Source: Lewinella sp038528965 (GTDB lineage: Bacteria > Bacteroidota > Bacteroidia > Chitinophagales > Saprospiraceae). From it: 64,000 bases of DNA. Each line of letters opens with the position of its first letter. Position 1 is the stretch's first letter. The position numbers and the translations under genes were made by a program. A model generated the notes under the pieces. It was given only the letters and a program-made list of their open reading frames with translations, had not been told where the DNA came from and did not search any database. Below are positions 9,971 through 19,003 of this stretch, piece by piece. The stretch covers positions 358,097 to 422,096 of the forward strand of contig JBCBEC010000003.1 of the NCBI GenBank assembly GCA_038528965.1, written 5' to 3'.

Positions 9971-11056
9971 ATGAATACCCGAACGTACATTCAAACACAA
10001 TCAGTTTTTCCTCCGTCCTTCACTAGGCAACGCCCTCTTTCATCTGGTAGATTTTTGTCACTTCGCCTATTTTCCAGCACCCTTCTCCTTATCATGCTGC
10101 TGTTTTCAGCAATGACCCTCAGAGCGGAAGATTTCACCAGTAACACTACGGTTACCGAAAATGTAGACGACGGCATGGTCATTTTTGAAGGGGTCACCGT
10201 TACCATTGCTGCAAACGTTTTCATTAGCGGGGGTACCATTGACATTAAACCTACCGGCACTTTGATCGTGCTTGGTAGTGCTACGCTTTCGACCGATCAA
10301 GACGTTGTAAACGATAATGGTACCATTACCATTAATGGAGCAATCGACACCAGCGGAAGTAAATTCGAAAACAAGGCCGGTGGCACAGTCAACGGTTCGG
10401 GAAACTTGTTCTATTCGGGCAGTACAAGCGTTGAAAACAAGGATAGTTCGAGCTTCTTTGGCTACACGGGCGGAAATCCTACGGGGCCAGATGGTCCGTG
10501 CTCAGGCGGTACTTGCTCCGATGCTTCGCTGCCGATTACTTTGCAACACTTCACCGCTAAAGTGGACACCCGGCAGGTCATCTTGAACTGGGTGACGGCT
10601 AGTGAAACCAATAATGACTTCTTTTCCATTGAGCGCTCTACCGATGGATACAGTTGGAGAACTATCCAAGAATTAAAGGGGGCTGGCACGTCCGTTGCAG
10701 AACGCCATTACAGCAGTATCGACGAGACCCCATATCCAGGACTTAACTTTTACCGATTACGGCAGACCGATTTTGATGGAAGTTCTACGATATCAAACAT
10801 CAGTTCAGTAGAAGTAAATGTTGAGCTAGAAGAACCAGCGGTATTTCCCAACCCAACAAAGGGGCAAGTGAGTGTAAGCACAACTGCAAATGACTTAAGC
10901 GATCTGCGTGTTTACAGCATCCAAGGTGTGGACGTGACCAGGCAGATTTATATGGAATTTAGCGGAAACCGGCACCAACTAGATTTAACGCAACTGCCAA
11001 ACGGCCTTTATTTACTGCGAACTCCTGGTGGAATTACCAAGATTTATAAGCAGTAA
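9971..11056 (+). CDS. Secreted protein with T9SS C-terminal sorting domain
   Basis: The 361-residue product has an unusually long N-terminal signal region (hydrophobic core about residues 33-50, ending ALRAED-like), then a Thr/Gly/Asn-rich segment of repeated beta-strand character (about 55-165). A conserved module follows (ITLQHFTAK ... ILNWVTASETNNDFFSIERS), which in Bacteroidota commonly precedes the sorting domain. The C terminus has FPNPTKGQVSVS and ends LYLLRTPGGITKIYKQ, typical of type A T9SS sorting tails. Export to the cell surface is well supported; no enzymatic domain is visible, so the function of the N-terminal part is unknown. The upstream start places the signal core far in; a later start is possible. 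Confidence 0.8.
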   Translation: MNTRTYIQTQSVFPPSFTRQRPLSSGRFLSLRLFSSTLLLIMLLFSAMTLRAEDFTSNTTVTENVDDGMVIFEGVTVTIAANVFISGGTIDIKPTGTLIVLGSATLSTDQDVVNDNGTITINGAIDTSGSKFENKAGGTVNGSGNLFYSGSTSVENKDSSSFFGYTGGNPTGPDGPCSGGTCSDASLPITLQHFTAKVDTRQVILNWVTASETNNDFFSIERSTDGYSWRTIQELKGAGTSVAERHYSSIDETPYPGLNFYRLRQTDFDGSSTISNISSVEVNVELEEPAVFPNPTKGQVSVSTTANDLSDLRVYSIQGVDVTRQIYMEFSGNRHQLDLTQLPNGLYLLRTPGGITKIYKQ

Positions 11057-11154
11057 GTAGCTGTTTTCACGCCCGCTCGACAGTATAGCTAAGTTTGAAG
11101 GGATTCTCTTCATCTTTTTCGCAATCAGCTTGTTGTATTGCAAAAAAAGAAAGC

Positions 11155-11550
11155 ATGAAAGCCAAACCACGTAATCAGTGGAATGTCTTAAACGCCGAAG
11201 AGGCTTACGTCATTGAAAAGAAAGGTACCGAGCGTCCTTTCACCGGTGAGTACAACAACTTCAAAGCAGATGGTGTCTTTGTTTGCCGTCGTTGTGAAGC
11301 ACCATTGTATGATTCCAACAGCAAGTTCAACTCTGGCTGTGGCTGGCCCAGCTTTGACGATGAGTTGGGTACCGTTCGTCGTGTACCGGATGCGGATGGG
11401 CGCCGTACCGAAATTGTCTGCGACAACTGTGGTGGTCACCTGGGGCACGTCTTCATGGGCGAACGTTTCACCTTGAAGAACACACGCCACTGTGTGAACT
11501 CACTATCCATCAAGTTTGTGAAACGCGAAGACTTTGAGCAAGACGCCTAA
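11155..11550 (+). CDS. msrB: Peptide-methionine (R)-S-oxide reductase MsrB
   Basis: MsrB reduces the R epimer of methionine sulfoxide in oxidised proteins. The 131-residue product has the two structural zinc CxxC pairs (CRRC and CDNC), the conserved SGCGWPSF segment, GGHLGHVF, and the catalytic Cys in RHCVNS near the C terminus. I chose the ATG at 11155 rather than the longer frame from 11095 because the protein then begins MKAKPRNQW, the normal family start, and a purine-rich stretch precedes it. It overlaps the downstream msrA frame by 17 bases, so the two reductases are probably translated together and repair both epimers. No signal peptide is present, so it acts in the cytoplasm. Confidence 0.95.
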   Translation: MKAKPRNQWNVLNAEEAYVIEKKGTERPFTGEYNNFKADGVFVCRRCEAPLYDSNSKFNSGCGWPSFDDELGTVRRVPDADGRRTEIVCDNCGGHLGHVFMGERFTLKNTRHCVNSLSIKFVKREDFEQDA

Positions 11551-12109
11551 GTCAATATCAACTGAGAATGGAGGTTTGGGAAGCGAGTCTCAAACCTCCG
11601 GTCTCCGCATTTTTCTGGGCGGTGGCTGTTTTTGGAGCAAGGAATATCATCTGAGTAAGGTACCTGGAGTGATAAATACAAGAGTGGGTTTTATGGGCGG
11701 CACCCTCCTCCACCCCACCTACAAGCAGGTCTGTACGAAAACGACAGGGCACGCCGAAGTGGTTCAGGTGGACTATGATCCAGCTCACTGTTCTACGACC
11801 GAGCTACTCATCCAGTTCTTCTCTATTCACGACCCGCGCTTCGACCGGCGGGACAAGGGTGGCCAATATCGCTCGGTCATCTTCTACACCACAACCGCCC
11901 AACAAACCGCCGCTGAACATCTCCTCACCGCACTGCAACAAAAGGGACACGACACCCTCACAGAACTCCTTCCGGCACCCACCTTCTGGCCGGCAGAAGA
12001 ACGCCACCAACAATTCTGTGAAACAAAGGGCCTAACGCCCAAACCTACCAAAGGCCTGCTTCAAGATTTGGAAACTGTCCGAGACTTGACCCAAAGCACG
12101 CCTGAATAA
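11534..12109 (+). CDS. msrA: Peptide-methionine (S)-S-oxide reductase MsrA
   Basis: MsrA reduces the S epimer of methionine sulfoxide and complements MsrB. The catalytic motif GGGCFW is present at about residue 28, followed by the Glu of SKEY, VGFMGG, PTYKQVC, TGHAEVVQVDYDP and the FSIHDP segment, all family features. Further Cys residues (VCTK, FCETKG) may act in resolving the disulfide. The only in-frame start near the msrB end is a TTG at 11534, giving a 17-base overlap with msrB and suggesting translational coupling; the first ~20 residues are not conserved, so the true start could lie slightly downstream. Length (191 residues) is normal. Confidence 0.93.
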   Translation: MSKTPKSISTENGGLGSESQTSGLRIFLGGGCFWSKEYHLSKVPGVINTRVGFMGGTLLHPTYKQVCTKTTGHAEVVQVDYDPAHCSTTELLIQFFSIHDPRFDRRDKGGQYRSVIFYTTTAQQTAAEHLLTALQQKGHDTLTELLPAPTFWPAEERHQQFCETKGLTPKPTKGLLQDLETVRDLTQSTPE

Positions 12110-12198
12110 GTGCAGCAAACTACAAATTCGCAGAATTACCAGTGGGGCTCAACATATAGTTACTATCTTTCATCCCAGAAAAATAATTACTTAGATCG

Positions 12199-15100
12199 AT
12201 GAAACGTAGTATACTATTTCTACTGCTTGTCTTCGTCTTTTCGACTGTCATTGCTCAGAGCAGTTCGGATATTTGGACCACGAAGCAAGTTTCTGATTTG
12301 AACTTGGAGCCCGAGGAGGTTTTGCATTATTTTGCTACCGATTACCGGCTCGTTGAAATCAACCCTAATGACCTCGCGCCTCTGCTCCTAAGCGAAGAGC
12401 GCAGCACACGTCCGGTGACCATTCCTAAACCAGATGGTACCTCTATGACGGTACGGATTCGTCCCGTGAGCGTCATGGCGCCAGAACTAGCCGAGCGTTA
12501 TCCAGGCATTCAAACTTTTGAAGTATTACCTGATGGCGGTAAAGTATTGGGTGGTAGAGCGGGTTGGACCTACCAGGGCTTTCACGCTACGGTGCGCACC
12601 ACGCAGGGAACCATTTATGTAGACCCTTACGCTAAGCAAGGTTCTCGCTATTATGTGAGCTACAACGTAGAGGACAATTTGGAAAACGGCCCTTGGGAAG
12701 GATTCGTTTGTGATGTTACTGGCGAAGAAGGACTTGATATCGGTGATATATACAGCCCAGCGGAGGTACAGGACCAACTAGATCGCAGCTTCGGCCCACG
12801 AAACGGAGCATCGATTGTGCAACGCCGCTATCGTCTAGCGATGGCTTGTACCGGTGAGTTCTCTGACTTTCACGGTGGAACTACGGAATCCGCCATGTCA
12901 GCAATTGTAACCATTGTGAACCGGGTCAACGAGGTATATGGCCGCGACCTGGCGATACAATTGGAGCTGATTGCCAATAATGACGAGATCATTTTCCTCG
13001 ATCGCACCACAGATCCTTACGAGAATCAGACGGATGAAATGCTGGCAGATAACCCCGGAGTGCTGGCAAACCGAATAGGTAATGAGAATTATGACATTGG
13101 TCACGTTATTAGTACTGGACCGTTTTCTGGTCAAGGGGTAGCGTCCTTACGAGGCGTTTGCCGGAACCAATTTAAGGGAGCAGCTACTTCTACCCGTAAT
13201 GCACCACAAGGTGATCCTTTCGTTATTAATATTCTGTGCCACGAAATGGGACACCAGTTTGGTGGAACTCACGTACAAAGTGGTTGCCAAAATGTGAGCA
13301 TTATTTCGGCTGTTGAGCCAGGTGGTGGCACCACCATTATGGGTTACGCAGGTATTTGCCCGAACGGTTATAACATTGCTACTAACTCTGATGACTACTA
13401 CAACAATTCATCATTGGAGCAAATGATTGAATATTCTCGTAATGATCTAGGTAATGCTTGTGCAGAACAAATTGACGAAGGCAACAGCATTCCTGATGTA
13501 ACGGAGGATTATGAAAATGGCTTCCATATTCCAATCAGTACGCCATTTGAACTGACCGCATCTGCTACGGATATGGAGGAAGATCCACTCACCTACAATT
13601 GGGAACAAGCGGATATCAATTCATCATTCCCCTACGATGATGACAATGGCGTTTACGGCCCGTTTCCTGGTCAGCCTATCGGTAACAGTCCATTGTTCCG
13701 TTCCTTCCCGCCAACTACTTCGCCTACAAGAGTGTTCCCGCAACTACAGAAAATCGTTAACAACCAAAGCGACAATACCGAAACGCTACCTACTTACAGC
13801 AGAGCGATGACCTTCCGCTGTACCGTTAGAGACAACCACCCAACTAGTGGTGGTGCGGCTTGGGTACAGGTAAACTTCCGAGCTGCGGAGCAGGCTGGTC
13901 CTTTTCTAGTGAGTAGCCCTAACGCTGGTAACGAAGAGTGGGCTGTAGGTGACTACGTAGAAGTGACTTGGGATGTAGCCAATTCAGATTTGGCACCGGT
14001 TAACTGTCAACGTGTAAATATTCGCTTGTCTACGGACGGTGGATTCACCTACCCAATTACATTGCTGTCAAACACCCCTAACGATGGCTCGGCATTCGTG
14101 ACGGTGCCAGATGCAGTAGGCAACGAAGCGCGTGTGCGCGTAGAAGCCGCTGACAATATCTTCTTTGATATCTCGAATGATGATTTCGAAATTGTACCGG
14201 CCACGGAAGCTGGTTATACTTTAGAATCTAATCCACTATTCCAGGAAATTTGTGTACCGGAAGAAACTGCAGTTATCGATATCATGACTGCTTCCATTCT
14301 GGATTACGATAGTACTATTACCCTGGAAATCCTAACGGATCTGGCAGCGGAAGGAATCGTTGCTTCTTTTGACAATACCGAAATCCAGCCAGGAGATAAC
14401 GCCAGCTTGAACCTTGACTTCAGTGGCAGTACTTTTGACGGAACCTTGTCTGTCGAAATTCAGGCTTCTACCGTCGATCAGGGAAGTACCACTCGTACCA
14501 TCGACATTGAAGTCTACAACAATGACTTTAGTGCCTTGGCACTACAAACTCCGGCGGACGGTAGCAGCGGTATTGTACTGAGTGCAGAATTCAGCTGGAC
14601 AGATTTACCGAATGCCTTTGCCTACGATTTCGAAATAGCAACCAACCCTGCTTTCGGTGAGGATGACCTACTGGAAGCTGCGGGCGATCTTACCGAAGTC
14701 ACCTTCACTCCAGATGCATTATTTGAGTCCAACACCTTGTATTTCTGGCGCATTCGTCCGATCAATGAATGTGGCCCTGGTCCTTGGTCAGTGCCTTTCA
14801 CTTTCCACACGGAAAATGCTATTTGCGAAAGCTCAGTTTCGGAAGACACGCCAATTACGATTCCGGGTGCAGGTCCATTACCGACTCGGATCTCCTCTAT
14901 CAATGTAGATTTCCAGGGAACGATCAGTGATATCAACATCCCGTACATTGATGTAGCCTACCAGCCGATCCAAAACTTCCAGGTACGCCTGCGTAGCCCG
15001 GATAATATTGAGGTATTGCTGTATGATGGTAACTGCTTCAGCACCGACCTGGTAAACATTGGATTTGATGATGATTCTCCATTGGAAATTCAGTGTCCTC

Positions 15101-15864
15101 CTACCAATCAGTCGGTATATCAGCCAGTAGAGGCATTATCTCTCTTTAACGGAGAAGAAACAGAAGGAGAGTGGCAGCTAGAGGTACAGATCTTAGAAAC
15201 TGGTTTTGGTGTTCCAGGATCACTGGACGATTGGGAGATCGAGTTCTGTGCGTCTGGTGGTTCGGATGCCCCTAGCGTAGAACGCAACACAGGTTTGTGT
15301 GTACGTCCAGAGGGAGGCAACCCCCTTTCCAACGAAATATTGGCCGTTGAAGATGCGAGCCAGAATAGTTTCCAATTGGAATACACTGTGGTGACGACAC
15401 CAGCATACGGAGACTTATTCTTCTTGGGTGAAGTACTTGAAGTAGGTGATATCTTCCGCCAGTCTTCAGTAGATGCAGGAAACGTGACTTACGTGAACAC
15501 TGATGGCAGTCAAACCTCTGATAGCTTCAGCTTCGTGGTAGAAGATGGTACGGGTGGCTTCTTGCCGGTGACCAACTTCGATATCACCATTGATGAGAGC
15601 TGTCTTGTAAACAACGAGGATTTGACCCTGGGTACTCCTTTCAATCTGTATCCCAACCCAACCAATGGTCAGGTAACCCTACAGTGGGGTGAAGCCACTG
15701 CGGAAGAAATGCGTTTGCGCGTATTCAATGTACAAGGCCAGTTGATGGTAGAAAATATCGTTGCCAAGGGTACGCTACAAAGTGCACTTGATTTAAGCAA
15801 CGTACCAGCTGGTATCTACCTGGTACAAATTGGACAGCACGTAGAACGAGTGATTGTTGAATAA
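12199..15864 (+). CDS. Secreted reprolysin-type zinc metalloprotease with P-domain and T9SS tail (paralogue)
   Basis: The 1221-residue product has the same architecture as the protein at 1202-4837: Sec signal (core ILFLLLVFVF, then IAQ), metzincin domain with HEMGHQFGGTH near residue 350 and Met-turn TTIMGYAG, Ig/fibronectin-like modules, a P-domain (FDDDSPLEIQCPP, DDWEIEFC, about residues 875-1015), a cadherin-like segment and a C-terminal T9SS sorting domain with YPNPTNGQ. All zinc-site residues, including the conserved Gly, are present. It should be an active secreted endopeptidase. Identity to the paralogue is high in the Ig modules, for example the shared VRVEAADNIFFDIS stretch. A terminator hairpin follows at 15899. 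Confidence 0.94.
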   Translation: MKRSILFLLLVFVFSTVIAQSSSDIWTTKQVSDLNLEPEEVLHYFATDYRLVEINPNDLAPLLLSEERSTRPVTIPKPDGTSMTVRIRPVSVMAPELAERYPGIQTFEVLPDGGKVLGGRAGWTYQGFHATVRTTQGTIYVDPYAKQGSRYYVSYNVEDNLENGPWEGFVCDVTGEEGLDIGDIYSPAEVQDQLDRSFGPRNGASIVQRRYRLAMACTGEFSDFHGGTTESAMSAIVTIVNRVNEVYGRDLAIQLELIANNDEIIFLDRTTDPYENQTDEMLADNPGVLANRIGNENYDIGHVISTGPFSGQGVASLRGVCRNQFKGAATSTRNAPQGDPFVINILCHEMGHQFGGTHVQSGCQNVSIISAVEPGGGTTIMGYAGICPNGYNIATNSDDYYNNSSLEQMIEYSRNDLGNACAEQIDEGNSIPDVTEDYENGFHIPISTPFELTASATDMEEDPLTYNWEQADINSSFPYDDDNGVYGPFPGQPIGNSPLFRSFPPTTSPTRVFPQLQKIVNNQSDNTETLPTYSRAMTFRCTVRDNHPTSGGAAWVQVNFRAAEQAGPFLVSSPNAGNEEWAVGDYVEVTWDVANSDLAPVNCQRVNIRLSTDGGFTYPITLLSNTPNDGSAFVTVPDAVGNEARVRVEAADNIFFDISNDDFEIVPATEAGYTLESNPLFQEICVPEETAVIDIMTASILDYDSTITLEILTDLAAEGIVASFDNTEIQPGDNASLNLDFSGSTFDGTLSVEIQASTVDQGSTTRTIDIEVYNNDFSALALQTPADGSSGIVLSAEFSWTDLPNAFAYDFEIATNPAFGEDDLLEAAGDLTEVTFTPDALFESNTLYFWRIRPINECGPGPWSVPFTFHTENAICESSVSEDTPITIPGAGPLPTRISSINVDFQGTISDINIPYIDVAYQPIQNFQVRLRSPDNIEVLLYDGNCFSTDLVNIGFDDDSPLEIQCPPTNQSVYQPVEALSLFNGEETEGEWQLEVQILETGFGVPGSLDDWEIEFCASGGSDAPSVERNTGLCVRPEGGNPLSNEILAVEDASQNSFQLEYTVVTTPAYGDLFFLGEVLEVGDIFRQSSVDAGNVTYVNTDGSQTSDSFSFVVEDGTGGFLPVTNFDITIDESCLVNNEDLTLGTPFNLYPNPTNGQVTLQWGEATAEEMRLRVFNVQGQLMVENIVAKGTLQSALDLSNVPAGIYLVQIGQHVERVIVE

Positions 15865-15898
15865 GCCAACATAGCTCGAAACTACCGTAAAATAATAA

Positions 15899-15935
15899 GA
15901 GCGTCGCGCTGTAGTGCGACGCTCTTTCTTTTTGG
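15899..15935 (+). terminator. Rho-independent terminator after metalloprotease gene
   Basis: A 9-bp perfect stem (GAGCGTCGC at 15899-15907 with GCGACGCTC at 15916-15924), 8-base loop, followed by TTTCTTTTT. Position 35 bases after the stop fits a terminator. Confidence 0.88.
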
Positions 15936-15988
15936 TTAAAACGGTTTATGCCGATGGTGTTAGGCGGGAGGCGGGTTGTGATGTTTTG

Positions 15989-16016
15989 GTAGCGACGCAT
16001 TGCAATGCGTCGCTAC
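15989..16016. repeat. 28-bp perfect palindrome, REP-like
   Basis: The sequence GTAGCGACGCATT GC AATGCGTCGCTAC is a perfect palindrome just before the end of the ABC permease gene. Its core GACGCATTGCAATGCGTC recurs at 39257-39274 in another intergenic region, so it belongs to a dispersed repeat family and not only to a local terminator. Confidence 0.75.
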
Positions 16017-16025
16017 GACAAAGGC

Positions 16026-17246
16026 CTATCGCTTCAGTAAAGCCTTCCAATCCAGCTTTTCACCGGTAATTACATTTTCGTTGCTGAAGGTCAAACTTGC
16101 CAGGTAAAGGGCCAGGACACCGTACACGAGGCTAGCCCCGGCTACAATACTGAGCATACCCGTATCCAAAGTGCCTTTCATGATAGATACAATGGCCAGT
16201 GCCACATTGAAGACCGGAATTAAGGCCGTTTGTAAATTCAACTCTACCCCTGGCATAGCGGCCATCATGGAGGGTATCAAGACGACCATCATCAAGGGAC
16301 TTACATAACTTTGCGCCTCCTTGTATGAGTTGGCCAATAGTACGATAGCCAGTGATAATGCTCCAATAAAGAGGGTGGTCAACAGTACTAGCACTAGCAT
16401 CCAGCCCCAAGCAACCGGAGCGAGACTCAGGCTCATGCCAGCATCTGCTTCACCAAGTAGATAAGCTTGGATTTGAGTAGCCAGAATCAAACTCAGGATG
16501 TTCATAGTAGCGCTGACAATACCCACTGAGGCTACGGCCAAAAACTTACCCGCAACAATTTCCTGGGTACTTGCTGGAGTGGTGAAGAGGGTCTGCAAAG
16601 TGCGGCGCTCCTTTTCGCCAGCGGTGATATCAATGGCAATATAGATACAACCAATGAAAATGAACAGCAGGATCATCATCGGCAAAAAGGCCGTCATCAT
16701 CCGGTTGCCACTTTCTTCTGGAGATAAATCGACAGACTCTAATTGTAGTGGCGTAGCAAATTCGGCCGCCAGGTCTCTTTCGGCTAAACGCTGTTGCAGT
16801 AGTTGCTGATTTAGGGCCTGCAGCTGTGCACTAAGCATCCGCTCCCGCATATTGAGCACATCCTGCGATTGATCCGCATAAATCTTAACGGTGGCTGCTT
16901 CGCCAGCCGCAATCTTTTGCTGATAGTCTGTAGGCACCCAAATGCCAATGGTTCGTTTCAGGGAATCCAGATCGCTTTCGGCAAACGCTTTATATTCTAC
17001 TTGTAGGCTGGAGTCTTGCCCCAAAAGAGCGGGTATCGCTGTGCCTTCGGCAGCCGGCGAGACCCAAACTGTAATTTCCTGGTTCAAGAGCTTTTCCTGC
17101 TGGCTAGCCCCTACCCCACCAATGAGGGTAAACAGCACCGGATACAGGAAAAAGGGCAGTAAGATGATGAGGTACAGCATGCGTTTATCTCGCAGTACCT
17201 CTTTGATTTCTTTACCAAATATGGTGGAAATGATATGACGTCTCAT
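16026..17246 (-). CDS. ABC-2 type transporter permease (NatB-like)
   Basis: The 406-residue membrane protein has an N-terminal helix (LYLIILLPFFLYPVLF) after a basic stretch, a long extracytoplasmic domain (about 45-175) and five or so C-terminal helices (from about 185), the layout of NatB/ABC-2 exporters. The segment GEKERRTLQTLFTTPAS is typical of this family. Its start lies 6 bases from the stop of the ATPase gene upstream at 17253-18002, so the two form an operon and a complete export system. NatAB exports Na+ in Bacillus; the substrate here is not shown by the sequence and could be a drug or lipid. Confidence 0.9.
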   Translation of the reverse strand: MRRHIISTIFGKEIKEVLRDKRMLYLIILLPFFLYPVLFTLIGGVGASQQEKLLNQEITVWVSPAAEGTAIPALLGQDSSLQVEYKAFAESDLDSLKRTIGIWVPTDYQQKIAAGEAATVKIYADQSQDVLNMRERMLSAQLQALNQQLLQQRLAERDLAAEFATPLQLESVDLSPEESGNRMMTAFLPMMILLFIFIGCIYIAIDITAGEKERRTLQTLFTTPASTQEIVAGKFLAVASVGIVSATMNILSLILATQIQAYLLGEADAGMSLSLAPVAWGWMLVLVLLTTLFIGALSLAIVLLANSYKEAQSYVSPLMMVVLIPSMMAAMPGVELNLQTALIPVFNVALAIVSIMKGTLDTGMLSIVAGASLVYGVLALYLASLTFSNENVITGEKLDWKALLKR

Positions 17247-17252
17247 GAGGGG

Positions 17253-18002
17253 TTAGTTTTGTAAGCTGAGCGCTTCGTCCTGAACTAATTCAAAGAATGC
17301 CTGGGGCAAGGTAGAGGTATTGGTCTGGGCTTTGATACCAGCGATATCACCGAGATAGACCAGGTTGCCCTGATGCACTACCGCAATGCGATCACAAAGC
17401 CGTTCCACCTCCGTGAGATTGTGGGTGGAAAAAATCAAGGCCTTGCCTTCCTCTTTGGCCATTTTGCGGATGAACTGTAGAATGAACTCCGAAGCCATAA
17501 TATCCAGGCCGGTAGTGGGTTCATCCAGTACGACCACTTGTGGATCATGGACCAGCGTGCGGGCAATAGAGACGCGCTGCTTTTGTCCAGTGGACAGTTT
17601 TTCACAATGCCGGTCTACAAATGGCGTGATACCAAAGGCCTCGATTAAGCGTTCAACGCGTTCTTCCAATTCTGCCTTGGGCGTTTCGTAGAGTTTCCCA
17701 AAGTACAGCAGTAGTTCGCGTGGATTCAATCGACGATAGAGATCCATATCTCCAGTCAGGAAGCCGAGTGATCGGCGGGCTTTCATTTGTTCTTTTTGCA
17801 TAGAGCAACCATTAATGGTTGCTTCTCCAGCGGTGGGGCTTAGGAGGCCAGACAGCATACGGAGAGTAGTCGTCTTACCAGCGCCGTTGGGGCCTAGCAA
17901 ACCAAATATCTCTCCTTTCTCCACGGTAAAGGATACCTCATTCACCGCTCGGAAATCGCCAAAGTCTTTGGTGAGGCCACGCGCTTCTATCAAATTGCTC
18001 AT
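17253..18002 (-). CDS. ABC transporter ATP-binding protein (NatA-like)
   Basis: This 249-residue ATPase powers the adjacent permease. It contains Walker A (GPNGAGKTTT), Q-loop (FLTGDMDLYRRL), the ABC signature LSTGQKQRVSIART, Walker B (VVVLDEPTTGLD) and the H-loop His (FSTHNL). A single nucleotide-binding domain of this size matches ABC-2 exporters such as NatA and multidrug/lipid exporters. The signature uses LSTGQ in place of LSGGQ, a common variant in this subgroup. Gene order is ATPase then permease on the minus strand, with a 6-base gap. Confidence 0.93.
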   Translation of the reverse strand: MSNLIEARGLTKDFGDFRAVNEVSFTVEKGEIFGLLGPNGAGKTTTLRMLSGLLSPTAGEATINGCSMQKEQMKARRSLGFLTGDMDLYRRLNPRELLLYFGKLYETPKAELEERVERLIEAFGITPFVDRHCEKLSTGQKQRVSIARTLVHDPQVVVLDEPTTGLDIMASEFILQFIRKMAKEEGKALIFSTHNLTEVERLCDRIAVVHQGNLVYLGDIAGIKAQTNTSTLPQAFFELVQDEALSLQN

Positions 18003-18226
18003 GATGATCTGTGTTGGTTGTTTTGATTACATCTTATTAGTTCAGGTCGCTTCGAATTTCTTACAGACGACGGGGCCAACTTCCTCAAAAAACCGAACAA
18101 AACACCTAGCCGTTCGATCAACAACAGTACACATTCGACCAACTTTAACCGAATCTTAACACCGGACGAATTGCCCCGACGCCCTAAGCCCTTTTTCTTT
18201 GTATATCGATAGATAAAGCTGAGCAC

Positions 18227-18997
18227 ATGACATATCGTTCGACCCTTATTTTTGCCGTTCTCTCCTACCTACTCCTCTTCTCATCCGCCTGTGTAGTACC
18301 TCAAAAGGTGATCCGTATGGAACCGGATACCCAAGAAAATGTCTTCTGGTACCAGGGACAAGCGATTGCCGAAAAGAAGCAAGACAATATTATTACCCGT
18401 GCGGCCTTCAGCCACGCCAATCGGGAATACCTGATTTTCGATGTAGAAGTATTTAATGAGCAAGAAGAGGCTATTTTAGTCACTCCCGAAGTGATGACAC
18501 TAGCTTCCCAAACCGGCCCGAAGCGCCGAGCCATTGACCCAGAGTATATGCTATTGTCTATGGAGGTCCAGCAATCTCGTCAAGAAGCGAACGCAAAAAA
18601 TGCGGCCATTGCCGGTGGCATTATCCTGGTCGGTGCCGCCGTGGCCGTAGCCGTCAGTGATGATAGTGGTGGCGATGTTGACTCCTGGACGGGCGATGTA
18701 GATAATTACACGGCAACTGATGTGGTGGTAGATGCTGTCCTCCCGGCGGTTGCCCTGACCTTGGACTTTCATCAGGCGGCTATTCTCTCCTCCCCGGTTG
18801 ATGCACTACCGCTCACCAATGAAGCCCTGTTCTGGCAGGAAAATGTGCTAAGGCGTACAACATTAAGGCCAGGGGAACATATTCGCGGTCTGGTTGCCTT
18901 TCCGCGCTTCGATAATGTTCGCGAACTCACCTTTACCGCAGCGATCGAGGAAGAGGAATTTGTTTTTCTCTTTCAGCAACGTACATACCAGCCTTAA
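18227..18997 (+). CDS. Hypothetical lipoprotein
   Basis: I do not recognise this 256-residue protein. It begins with a lipoprotein signal (YLLLFSSAC, lipobox Cys about residue 22) and so is probably anchored to a membrane facing the periplasm or the surface. A hydrophobic Gly/Ala/Val segment (AAIAGGIILVGAAVAVAV, about 126-144) lies mid-protein, followed by an Asp/Gly-rich loop, then a predicted beta-rich C terminus. It converges tail to tail with the TPR protein gene, with only 6 bases between stops. Confidence 0.7.
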   Translation: MTYRSTLIFAVLSYLLLFSSACVVPQKVIRMEPDTQENVFWYQGQAIAEKKQDNIITRAAFSHANREYLIFDVEVFNEQEEAILVTPEVMTLASQTGPKRRAIDPEYMLLSMEVQQSRQEANAKNAAIAGGIILVGAAVAVAVSDDSGGDVDSWTGDVDNYTATDVVVDAVLPAVALTLDFHQAAILSSPVDALPLTNEALFWQENVLRRTTLRPGEHIRGLVAFPRFDNVRELTFTAAIEEEEFVFLFQQRTYQP

Positions 18998-19003
18998 AGT
19001 CGA

